From an uncultured Ruminococcus sp. (lineage in GTDB: Bacteria; Bacillota; Clostridia; Oscillospirales; Acutalibacteraceae), in NCBI GenBank assembly GCA_902802795.1, contig CADCNI010000005.1, positions 44,124 to 108,123 of the forward strand: DNA of 64,000 bases. The letters are read 5' to 3'. The stretch's first letter is position 1; each line of letters begins with the position of its first letter. Shown in pieces: positions 26,889 to 34,119 of this stretch. The notes beneath the pieces are model-generated. The model searched no databases. It was not told the DNA's origin and saw only the letters and a program-made list of their open reading frames with translations. A program made the position numbers and the translations under genes.

Positions 26889-27917
26889 ATGGAAAACAAC
26901 ACAACCGTGGCGGAGAAAACCGCACCCGAAAGAAAGAAGCGCATTTTTTCCGCCATTCAGCCCAGCGGACAGATGACGCTCGGCAATTACCTCGGCGCGA
27001 TTCGCAACTGGGTGACGCTTCAGGATGAATTTGACTGTATTTACGCTACTGCCAATCTTCATGCCATTACGGTGCGGCAGGACCCCAAGAAGCTCAAGGA
27101 AAACACAACCAATCTGTTTGCCCTGTTGATTGCGGCAGGCGTGGATCCCGAAAAATGTATTTTCTTTCACCAGAGTCAGGTGTCGGCTCACGCGGAACTG
27201 TCGTGGGTACTCAGCACCTACACCCAGTTCGGTGAGTTGTCCCGCATGACCCAGTTCAAGGATAAATCCGCCAAGCACGCCGACAACATCAACGCGGGTC
27301 TGTTCACCTATCCCGCTCTCATGGCGGCGGATATTCTGCTCTATCAGGCGGATATGGTGCCCGTTGGCGCCGACCAGAAGCAGCACCTCGAACTCACCCG
27401 CAATGTTGCGGAACGGTTTAACGGCATCTATGGCAACACCTTTGTGGTGCCGGAGCCGTACATCACCAAGACGGCCGCCAGAGTCATGAGCCTGCTCGAC
27501 CCGTCCAAGAAGATGAGCAAATCCGACCCGAACACCAAGAGCTTCATTCTGATGGTGGATGAACCCGCGACCATCATGAAGAAATTCCGCTCCGCTGTGA
27601 CCGACAGCGAAGCCAGCGTGCGGTATGCCGAGGGCAAGGACGGCATCAACAACCTCATGGAGATTTATGCGGCCTGCACCGGAAAGACCTTTGAGCAGAT
27701 CGAGGACGAATTCCGCGGCAAGGGATACGGCGATTTCAAAACGGCGGTCGGCGAGGCTGTCGTGGCGCAGCTCGAACCTATCCAGATTCGCTACAAGGAA
27801 CTTATCAAGGACAGAAAGTACCTTGACGAGCTGTCACGGAAGGGTGCGGAAAATGCCGCGAGAATCGCGAAGCGCACGATAGACAAGGTTTACAAAAAGG
27901 TCGGTCTGGTGAGATAA
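26889..27917 (+). CDS. trpS: Tryptophan-tRNA ligase
   Basis: A class I synthetase that charges tRNA-Trp. PSGQMTLGNYLGAIRNW corresponds to the HIGH region and KKMSKSDPN to KMSKS; GADQKQHLELTR is the Trp-binding segment. Length is normal (342 residues). AGAGGAAG lies upstream of the ATG. It starts 37 bp after the DHHW gene and no T-box was seen, so it is probably transcribed with the cell-envelope genes. Confidence 0.96.
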   Translation: MENNTTVAEKTAPERKKRIFSAIQPSGQMTLGNYLGAIRNWVTLQDEFDCIYATANLHAITVRQDPKKLKENTTNLFALLIAAGVDPEKCIFFHQSQVSAHAELSWVLSTYTQFGELSRMTQFKDKSAKHADNINAGLFTYPALMAADILLYQADMVPVGADQKQHLELTRNVAERFNGIYGNTFVVPEPYITKTAARVMSLLDPSKKMSKSDPNTKSFILMVDEPATIMKKFRSAVTDSEASVRYAEGKDGINNLMEIYAACTGKTFEQIEDEFRGKGYGDFKTAVGEAVVAQLEPIQIRYKELIKDRKYLDELSRKGAENAARIAKRTIDKVYKKVGLVR

Positions 27918-27937
27918 CCGGATTCTGACGGCAAATG

Positions 27938-27982
27938 CGCCGATGGAGCGTGACGTTTGTGTCATGGTTCATCGGCGTTTTT
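27938..27982 (+). terminator. Terminator after trpS
   Basis: CGCCGATG (27938-27945) pairs with CATCGGCG (27970-27977), with a small inner TGAC/GTCA stem and TTTTT after it. The 3' arm overlaps the end of the convergent yqfD gene. Confidence 0.65.
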
Positions 27983-29155
27983 GGCAGGAGGCGGCGCTGG
28001 GTCAAACAGGAGCTTTCTTTCCTGTGAAATCTCTTTCAGAAGCGTGACCGTGCGGGTAACGCGAAGGCCGCCATTACAATCGCTCACCGTGACGTCGCTG
28101 CTGACGATCTCCTTGTAATGGCTTTTTTGCAGCTTTCTGTCGATGAAGGACTCCGCCTGCGCGATGCATTCCTCGGCGGTACATTTTTTTTCGATGTAAC
28201 AAAGCTCCTGCCACTGTTCGCTCCGCAGCAGGAAGGGGAGAGGGATTGCGCCGACGGTGACGGGGGTTTCGTGAACGGTTCGGCGGTAATTGCCCTTGGG
28301 CGGGGAACCGAAAAGCGGAATTTCCATGCCGAATGCCATAATGTGGTGGATATTGACCGTTCGCCCGGTAGGTTCCGTCGCGGTTTGCCTGTAGCTGACG
28401 GATTCCGAAAAGGTTTCCTCCACCAGCGCGGTAACTTCCCCGCTGGCGTGAACCAACGTATTTTTGCCGCCCTCATTGGAAAAGATACCGCTGATCAGGG
28501 TATCGCCGGGATAAACCACGTCGCCCTGCTCCACCAGCGGCAATCCCTGGTTTGCCACCACGGAAACGATGACGCCGCCCTGCGAAGCAGTCAGATCGCA
28601 CGGGTCCTTTTCCGATACGGATTCGTTTTCCCGTTGTGTCGGGCTGAAATAGACCTGCGCGTTGCAGCCTATGCAGGAAACTTTGATGAAGTCGAACTGC
28701 GGCAGTCTTTCTTCCAGTTCCACTTCCAGCAGCGGTCCATCCACCGATGATATGAAAACGCCGGTGCGGACGCCCAGATCGTTCATCGCGTCGGACACGC
28801 TCACCGCGTATGCCTCCGGCACGTTGACCGTATCCACAAACCACACAAAGAGCGAAAGATACCACAGCGTCAGACAAAACAATCCGAACCCTGCCATAAA
28901 TCCCAGCCGTTTGCGGTAGTGACGGGCAAGATAGGGCAGTCCATGGCGGTCGGTGATTTCGAGACGTACGCCCGCTTTCTGCGCTGCGTCGGCTAACGAC
29001 GGGAAGTCTGCGGCGGAGATAAATCCGAACATTCTGTTTCCCACGCAATGTACGTTGAAAAGGGGAAGCTGCCGTCGGTTGACGACATTCAAAAAGCGTT
29101 CGGGCGTGATGCCGATTATTTCAATACGGTATATTTCCCGGATAAAATGCATCAT
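27962..29155 (-). CDS. yqfD: Sporulation protein YqfD
   Basis: A SigmaE-class membrane protein needed for sporulation in Bacillus. The 397-residue product has an N-terminal domain (FLNVVNRRQLPLFNV), one TM (about 85-110, FMAGFGLFCLTLWYLSLFVWF) and an extracytoplasmic half with GVFISSVDG, EERLPQFDFIKVSCIGCNAQVYF and NQGLPLVEQGDVVYPGDTLISG. These features match YqfD. It should be co-expressed with yqfC, but here about 445 bp of repeat DNA lies between them. Confidence 0.92.
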   Translation of the reverse strand: MMHFIREIYRIEIIGITPERFLNVVNRRQLPLFNVHCVGNRMFGFISAADFPSLADAAQKAGVRLEITDRHGLPYLARHYRKRLGFMAGFGLFCLTLWYLSLFVWFVDTVNVPEAYAVSVSDAMNDLGVRTGVFISSVDGPLLEVELEERLPQFDFIKVSCIGCNAQVYFSPTQRENESVSEKDPCDLTASQGGVIVSVVANQGLPLVEQGDVVYPGDTLISGIFSNEGGKNTLVHASGEVTALVEETFSESVSYRQTATEPTGRTVNIHHIMAFGMEIPLFGSPPKGNYRRTVHETPVTVGAIPLPFLLRSEQWQELCYIEKKCTAEECIAQAESFIDRKLQKSHYKEIVSSDVTVSDCNGGLRVTRTVTLLKEISQERKLLFDPAPPPAKNADEP

Positions 29156-29600
29156 AAGGATGCCGCCTCCTTTTTATTTAGCGAAATAACAAAAAAGAAA
29201 AAGCGAAGCGCAACTAGCGAGCGAATGCGAGCGCGGGGGTCCAGCCGATGACGACAAGCGTCATCTCGGGCAAGGCTCCCTAGCAGGTCAAGGGCAGCGC
29301 CCTTGCGGGAGAGTGAGGGCAGGGCCCTCACAAGTGAGGCAAAGCCGAACGAGCAGAACGCGCTTGGTTTTGCAACGGGGTTGGGCGAATACAGGGAGTT
29401 TACCTATCCGCATTCGCCCGACTGCTTTCTTGATCGAGGCTCATTCTGCTCGTTCGGCTTCGCCTCACTCGTGGGGCGCTGCCCCACCCCCCGCAAGGGC
29501 GCTGGCCTTGACCCGCCAGGAGGGCCTACCCCCCTGGACTCCCGCGCTCGCATTCGCTCGCTGGTTGCGCTTCGCTTTTTTTTACTTTTCCATCGCCTGA
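29156..29600. repeat. Inverted pair of a ~200-bp repeat between yqfC and yqfD
   Basis: The left half (about 29190-29400) is a diverged reverse complement of the right half (about 29400-29590). Both contain the marks TATTCGCCC, GCTCGTTCGGCTT, GGGCGCTG, and the ending CGCGCTCGCATTCGCTCGCT followed by TTGCGCTTCGCTTTT. The same unit occurs once at 39600-39830. Several short frames cross it, but their composition is dictated by the repeat and they are not taken as genes. Confidence 0.85.
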
Positions 29601-29891
29601 TTAAGCGAATTTTACGGCAAAAATATTGCCGCAGATCACAATGGCGTCCTCCATCATGCGGCAGATGCAGAGACATCCGCCTTCAATGATAACAGTGCGG
29701 GAACAGGTGGCGATAATCAGCCGATCCTCCGTGTATTCACAAACGCTGCGGATTCCCTCGATCATCAGCCCTTTGCCCACTTCAAAGGTGATGCGGCATT
29801 CTCCGCGCACAAAGCTTGGCGTGGTATTCATCATATGGCTGAGAAAGCGGTCGGAAAAGCTGTCGTCCCCGCTGTTTGGTTTTCTGCTCAT
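29601..29891 (-). CDS. yqfC: Sporulation protein YqfC
   Basis: A 96-residue YqfC-family protein with YLxHM-like start (FLSHMMNTTPSFVRGECRITFEVGKGLMIEG) and a short beta-rich C-terminus (RLIIATCSRTVIIEGGCLCI...DAIVICG). In Bacillus yqfC and yqfD form a SigmaE-controlled operon for spore formation. GGGGTGA precedes the ATG. Its distance from yqfD is due to the intervening repeat. Confidence 0.88.
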   Translation of the reverse strand: MSRKPNSGDDSFSDRFLSHMMNTTPSFVRGECRITFEVGKGLMIEGIRSVCEYTEDRLIIATCSRTVIIEGGCLCICRMMEDAIVICGNIFAVKFA

Positions 29892-29920
29892 GCTGTCACC
29901 CCAAATGACGTTTTTTATTC

Positions 29921-29948
29921 ATTCATATGCGGGGGGAAATCAGAATAT
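29921..29948 (-). promoter_or_regulatory. Putative SigmaE-type promoter of yqfC
   Basis: On the minus strand ATATT (plus 29944-29948) is followed after 14 bp by CATATGAAT (plus 29921-29929), close to the SigmaE consensus ATATT-14-CATACAnT. It lies about 30 bp before yqfC. Confidence 0.55.
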
Positions 29949-29991
29949 CACGTTATGATTGGCGCGGCAAGGGCATATATATGCGGTATGA

Positions 29992-31179
29992 ATGGATAAG
30001 CAGGTGAGGAATTTGACCGACATACAAAAAAATCGCGTTGTTCCGGCATTGACGGCGGTGCTGACACTGACAGCCTGTGCGGTCGTGCTGCTGCACGCGG
30101 CGCAGGCGGCCGAAGCGGTGCGGGGCGGTTTGCGAATGTGCGCGGGAAGTGTGATACCGTCACTTTTTCCCATGATCGTGCTGTCCCAGTACATGGTCAA
30201 GAGCGGCGGCGCGCAGCAGATCGGCGTGCTGCTGAATGCCCCCACCAAGCGGCTCTTCGGACTGCCGGGCGTGTGCGGCGCTGCGCTGCTGACCGGCCTG
30301 ATCGGGGGCTACCCGGCGGGAGCGCGCGCCGCCGCCACGCTGGTAGAGAGCGGCCAGATCAGCCGCCGGGAGGGAGAACGCCTCGCCAATATTGCGTTTT
30401 GTTCCGGCCCGGGTTTTACGGTGGGAATGATCGGCGCACAACTGTATAAAAATAAATTGGCGGGTCTGTTGATATTGACAGCGCAAATGGTTTCCTGTAT
30501 AATATTAGGAATGATGTGGAACGGGATGCATTGTTTGTATCACCGCAAAGAGCGGGCGTCACAGATTTCACACACAACTCTCAACCATGCGGAAAGCCGT
30601 TCCTCCGACGCGTTTGTGCAGTCCGTTTCCGATGCTGCCGCCACAGTGCTGACGATGTGCGGTTTTGTGGTGATCTTTCAGGTGATCGTCGCCATGATGG
30701 AGGCGGCGGGCGTGAATGCGCTGGCGGAACGGGTGCTGGAGAGAATCGGGCTTGACGCATACAAAACCGTTCTGCTGCCGGCTATCAGCGAAGTGACGGC
30801 GGGCAGCGTGATGTCGGTGCGGCTGGGACTGCCCTTTACCGCGTTTGTCGTAGGATTCGGGGGACTGTCGGTGCATTTTCAGAATTTTGCCATCTGCCGC
30901 TGCGTCGGACTGCGCAAGGCGACCTATTTCTTTTGGCGCACGGTGCAGGGACTGCTGTGCGGTTTGCTGGTTACGGCGGCATTGCAGCTCCCCTGTTTTG
31001 CGCAGATATGCCAGCCTGCCGCCGCGCTGACGGGGAATGACGGGACGGCGGCGTTTTCACCGGTATCAAACACATGCGGGATACTCATGCTGGTTATGTG
31101 CCTGATGAGCGTGATTTGCCTGCCCGGCGAACACCATTCGCCCGATAAATGGTATTTGCCCGGGAAAAAAGGAGTGTAG
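29992..31179 (+). CDS. ylbJ: Sporulation integral membrane protein YlbJ
   Basis: A 395-residue polytopic protein with nucleoside-recognition/gate-type domains: GLRMCAGSVIPSLFPMIVLSQYM, LLTGLIGGYPAGARAAATL, IAFCSGPGFTVGMIG, and VTAGSVMSVRLGLPFTAFVVGFGGLSVHFQ. YlbJ is a SigmaE-dependent protein required for dormant spores. ATG 29992 has no clear ribosome site; TTG 30013 is an alternative but its GGTGAGG is only 3 bp away. It is divergent from yqfC. Confidence 0.87.
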   Translation: MDKQVRNLTDIQKNRVVPALTAVLTLTACAVVLLHAAQAAEAVRGGLRMCAGSVIPSLFPMIVLSQYMVKSGGAQQIGVLLNAPTKRLFGLPGVCGAALLTGLIGGYPAGARAAATLVESGQISRREGERLANIAFCSGPGFTVGMIGAQLYKNKLAGLLILTAQMVSCIILGMMWNGMHCLYHRKERASQISHTTLNHAESRSSDAFVQSVSDAAATVLTMCGFVVIFQVIVAMMEAAGVNALAERVLERIGLDAYKTVLLPAISEVTAGSVMSVRLGLPFTAFVVGFGGLSVHFQNFAICRCVGLRKATYFFWRTVQGLLCGLLVTAALQLPCFAQICQPAAALTGNDGTAAFSPVSNTCGILMLVMCLMSVICLPGEHHSPDKWYLPGKKGV

Positions 31180-31185
31180 TAAGTA

Positions 31186-31395
31186 TTGAATTTATCCAGA
31201 CTGTACGGGAAAAACATTCTTCCTTCCTGTGGGTATTGTCTTTACCTGAAACGGGACGGAAACGAAGAAAAATGCGTGAAAGGAAAGCCGACCGACGCGG
31301 GCAGCTGCGGCGCGTTTGTGTATGAGCCGACGCTGCGTGAACCGAAAGAGGCGCCGTCGCTGGGGCATTACAAACCGGAGGATTTTCAGATATAA
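31186..31395 (+). CDS. Small Cys-containing protein, unknown function
   Basis: A 69-residue product with a TTG start (AAAAGGAG 11 bp upstream), 6 bp after ylbJ. It has SCGYCLYLKRDGNEEKC and SCGAF, four or five Cys in a pattern suited to a small metal- or iron-sulfur-binding fold. Similar small proteins (GKNILPSCxYCxY...) recur in Clostridia as far as I recall. Function is not known. Confidence 0.75.
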   Translation: MNLSRLYGKNILPSCGYCLYLKRDGNEEKCVKGKPTDAGSCGAFVYEPTLREPKEAPSLGHYKPEDFQI

Positions 31396-31429
31396 ATATG
31401 TAATGGCTAAAATGAAAGGACGTTGCAAT

Positions 31430-31921
31430 TTGGAAATAACAGTGAGACAATACACGGAAAACGATGTCAAAAGCATGATTGACATCTGGAACGAAGTGGT
31501 CGAGGAGGGCATTGCCTTTCCGCAGAAAGAGGGGCTTGACCAGCAAAGCGGCAGCGAATTTTTTGCCGCTCAGACCTATTGCGGTGTAGCCGAGGACAGC
31601 GAGACAGGGGAGATAGGTGGTCTGTATATCCTGCACCCCAATAATGTCGGACGCTGCGGGCATATCAGCAACGCCAGCTATGCCGTGCGGTCGGACGCGC
31701 GGGGTCGGCATATCGGAGAAAAGCTCGTCACCCACTGCATGGAACAGGCACGACAGGCAGGCTTCCGGATCCTGCAATTCAATGCCGTGGTCAAGACGAA
31801 TTTCGGCGCGCGGCACCTCTATGAAAAGCTGGGATTTGTGCCGCTGGGCGTGATTCCGGAGGGATTTTTGCTGCGAAACGGCCATTATGAGGATATTGTC
31901 GTGTATTATCATACGCTGTAA
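31430..31921 (+). CDS. GNAT-family N-acetyltransferase
   Basis: A 163-residue acetyl-CoA-dependent acyltransferase. The acetyl-CoA loop is VRSDARGRHIGEKLVTHCMEQAR, with the family's NAVVKTNFGARHLYEKLGF near the C-terminus. TTG 31430 is chosen because GAAAGGA lies 9 bp upstream; longer in-frame starts overlap the preceding gene. The substrate cannot be deduced. It lies in the ylbJ-maf-met operon. Confidence 0.85.
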   Translation: MEITVRQYTENDVKSMIDIWNEVVEEGIAFPQKEGLDQQSGSEFFAAQTYCGVAEDSETGEIGGLYILHPNNVGRCGHISNASYAVRSDARGRHIGEKLVTHCMEQARQAGFRILQFNAVVKTNFGARHLYEKLGFVPLGVIPEGFLLRNGHYEDIVVYYHTL

Positions 31922-31938
31922 AAAAGGAGGGGGAAGGT

Positions 31939-32502
31939 ATGAAACTTATTCTCGCCTCCGGTTCTCCCCGGCGCAGGGAATTGCTGGAAATGACGGGGCT
32001 GAAATTTGAGATCGTGACCGGCGACACCGATGAAACGGTTCCCGAAGGCCTCGATCCCATGCTGGCCGCGCTGGAACTGTGCGAACGCAAGGCGCGGGCG
32101 GTGGCGGAGCTGCCCCAGTGCCGCGGCTGTGTGGTGATCGGCGCGGACACCATCGTCAGTCTGGACGGTAAAAAATTCGGCAAGCCGAAAGACGCGCAGG
32201 ACGCGCGGCGTATGCTTTCGGCGCTGTCGGATAGAACGCACACGGTTTACACGGGGGTCGCTATTGTGCATTCCGACCGGACGGTGAGCCGGTTTGTGGA
32301 GAGCACCGACGTGCATTTTTATCCGCTGAGCGAGCGGCAGATCGACGATTACATCGCGACCGGAGAATACGCCGACAAGGCGGGCGGCTACGCCATTCAG
32401 GGCGGCGGCGCGGTTTTTATCAGCGGCATTATCGGAGACTACTACAATGTCATGGGTCTGCCGATTGCCCGTCTGATGCAGGAAATACAAAAGATACACT
32501 AA
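31939..32502 (+). CDS. maf: Maf nucleoside-triphosphate pyrophosphatase
   Basis: A 187-residue house-cleaning enzyme that hydrolyses dTTP/UTP or modified NTPs to monophosphates. The signature LASGSPRRRELLEMTG is at the N-terminus, and GADTIV, GKP and GGYAIQGGGAVFI follow as expected. AAGGAGGGGG precedes the ATG. Confidence 0.93.
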   Translation: MKLILASGSPRRRELLEMTGLKFEIVTGDTDETVPEGLDPMLAALELCERKARAVAELPQCRGCVVIGADTIVSLDGKKFGKPKDAQDARRMLSALSDRTHTVYTGVAIVHSDRTVSRFVESTDVHFYPLSERQIDDYIATGEYADKAGGYAIQGGGAVFISGIIGDYYNVMGLPIARLMQEIQKIH

Positions 32503-32528
32503 GAATTTAAAAAAAAGAGGTTCTTTCA

Positions 32529-33410
32529 TTGAAAATCAAAGAGATTATCACAGCCAATCAGGCGATTTTTTCGTGCGAGATTTTCCCGCCGAAAAGCTAT
32601 ATGAACATAGACAAGACCAAGGCGGTGGCCAAGGAAATCTGCGGTCTGAACCCCGATTTTGTCAGCGTCACCTATGGCGCGGGCGGCGGCACCTCTCAGC
32701 AGACGGTGGAAATGGCGCAGTACATCAACCAACTCGGCAGCACCGCGCTGGCGCATCTGACCTGCGCTTCTTCCAATCGGCAGGAGGTGCAGGCGGCTAT
32801 CGAAAAGCTGAAAGAATACGGCATTGAAAACGTGCTGGCGCTGCGCGGCGATATTCTGGAGGAAAACCGGGACAAGCCCCGCGATTTCACCTATGCCTCT
32901 GACCTGATCACCGAAATCAAGCGGCACGGGGACTTCTGCATCGGCGCGGCCTGCTATCCCGAGGGACATGTGGAGTGCGACAGCATGGAGCAGGATCTCA
33001 TCCATCTGAAAGCCAAGGTGGACTGCGGCGTGGACTTTTTGACGACGCAGATGTTTTTTGACAATACGGCGTTCTACAGCTTCATGTTCCGCGCGCTCAA
33101 AAAGGGCATTGACCTGCCGATTTTAGCGGGTATCATGCCGATGACCAATTCCGCGCAGATCGTGCGGAGCTGCAAGCTGTCCGGCGCGACGCTGCCCACG
33201 CGGTTCCGCCGCATTGCCGATAAATTCGGGGATAACCCCGAAGCGATGAAGCAGGCGGGCATTGCCTACGCGACTGAGCAGATCATCGACCTGATCGCCA
33301 ACGGCGTGAAAGGCATACATCTCTACACCATGAACAAGCCGGATGTGGCCGCGAGCATTCTATCCAATCTCTCCTGCATCGTGGGCGCTGACAGAATATG
33401 CATGAAATAA
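32529..33410 (+). CDS. metF: Methylenetetrahydrofolate reductase
   Basis: It reduces 5,10-methylene-THF to 5-methyl-THF, the methyl donor for MetH encoded two genes later. The 293-residue TIM-barrel has SCEIFPPKS, VSVTYGAGGG, ALRGD, DFCIGAACYPEGH and TQMFFDN. The start is TTG (AAAGAGG upstream). The stop overlaps the next gene by 13 bp, so these genes are co-transcribed. Confidence 0.94.
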   Translation: MKIKEIITANQAIFSCEIFPPKSYMNIDKTKAVAKEICGLNPDFVSVTYGAGGGTSQQTVEMAQYINQLGSTALAHLTCASSNRQEVQAAIEKLKEYGIENVLALRGDILEENRDKPRDFTYASDLITEIKRHGDFCIGAACYPEGHVECDSMEQDLIHLKAKVDCGVDFLTTQMFFDNTAFYSFMFRALKKGIDLPILAGIMPMTNSAQIVRSCKLSGATLPTRFRRIADKFGDNPEAMKQAGIAYATEQIIDLIANGVKGIHLYTMNKPDVAASILSNLSCIVGADRICMK

Positions 33411-34090
33411 ATTCCCAAGAGTGGTACAGCGGCGTGCCTTTGCCGGAAGTGCTGCGCTATGCGGGCGTCCGGGAAGAAGCGGCGTGCGGCGAGGAATTAT
33501 GGCAAAGCGCGGCGGAGGCGGTCAGCGAGGTGGGACAAGCCGCCGCGCCCAAGCGGATTTTCCGCGAATGCAGGCTGCAAATGCCGCAGGAGGGCGTTTG
33601 TGAGATAGACGGCATGGTCTGGAAAAGCAAGTCGCTGGCGGCGCATCTGCGGGGCTGTGACCGTGTGCTTCTCTTTGCGGCGACACTGGGGAGCGGTGTG
33701 GACAGGCTGATTGCCCGAAGTTCGGCGGTCAGAATGAGCCGGGCCGTCATGATGCAGGCGGCAGCGGCGGCGCTTATCGAAGCCTACTGCGACGGGGTCT
33801 GCGCCGCGCAGGAGGAAGAATACCGACGCGCGGGCTATTACTGCAAGCCGCGGTTCAGCCCCGGCTACGGCGACTTTCCCCTGTCCTGCCAGATTGATTT
33901 AATGACGCATCTCAATGCCTACAAATACACAGGGATTTCGGTGAGTAGCGGAGGGCAGATGGTTCCGATGAAGTCGGTTTCGGCGGTCATCGGACTGACG
34001 CGGGACAGGCAGGGCGGCGCGACGGGAAGCTGCGCCGGCGGAAAGTGCGCGGACTGTCCCCATGTCGGCTGCGAATTCCGACGCGTCTGA
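33398..34090 (+). CDS. Stand-alone methionine synthase activation-domain protein
   Basis: A 230-residue protein equivalent to the C-terminal reactivation domain of E. coli MetH, which binds SAM and supports reductive methylation of oxidised cobalamin. RFSPGYGDFPLSCQIDL matches the conserved RxSPGYGxxP motif. A Cys-rich tail CAGGKCADCPHVGC follows and could bind a metal or cluster. It overlaps metF and precedes metH, whose product lacks this domain; together they make a split MetH. Confidence 0.9.
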   Translation: MHEINSQEWYSGVPLPEVLRYAGVREEAACGEELWQSAAEAVSEVGQAAAPKRIFRECRLQMPQEGVCEIDGMVWKSKSLAAHLRGCDRVLLFAATLGSGVDRLIARSSAVRMSRAVMMQAAAAALIEAYCDGVCAAQEEEYRRAGYYCKPRFSPGYGDFPLSCQIDLMTHLNAYKYTGISVSSGGQMVPMKSVSAVIGLTRDRQGGATGSCAGGKCADCPHVGCEFRRV

Positions 34091-34119
34091 TCTTTTTAAA
34101 CAGACAAGGTGTGATACAC

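Noticed and set aside
29303-29689. Short frames rich in Arg/Ser/Gly/Pro crossing the repeat at 29.2-29.6 kb
   Set aside because: The same frames recur wherever the repeat occurs (39.55-39.9 kb) on both strands, have no ribosome site and follow repeat composition.
32480-32530. SAM or cobalamin riboswitch before metF/metH
   Set aside because: The gap is only 26 bp and none of the other gaps in the operon is long enough to hold such an aptamer.
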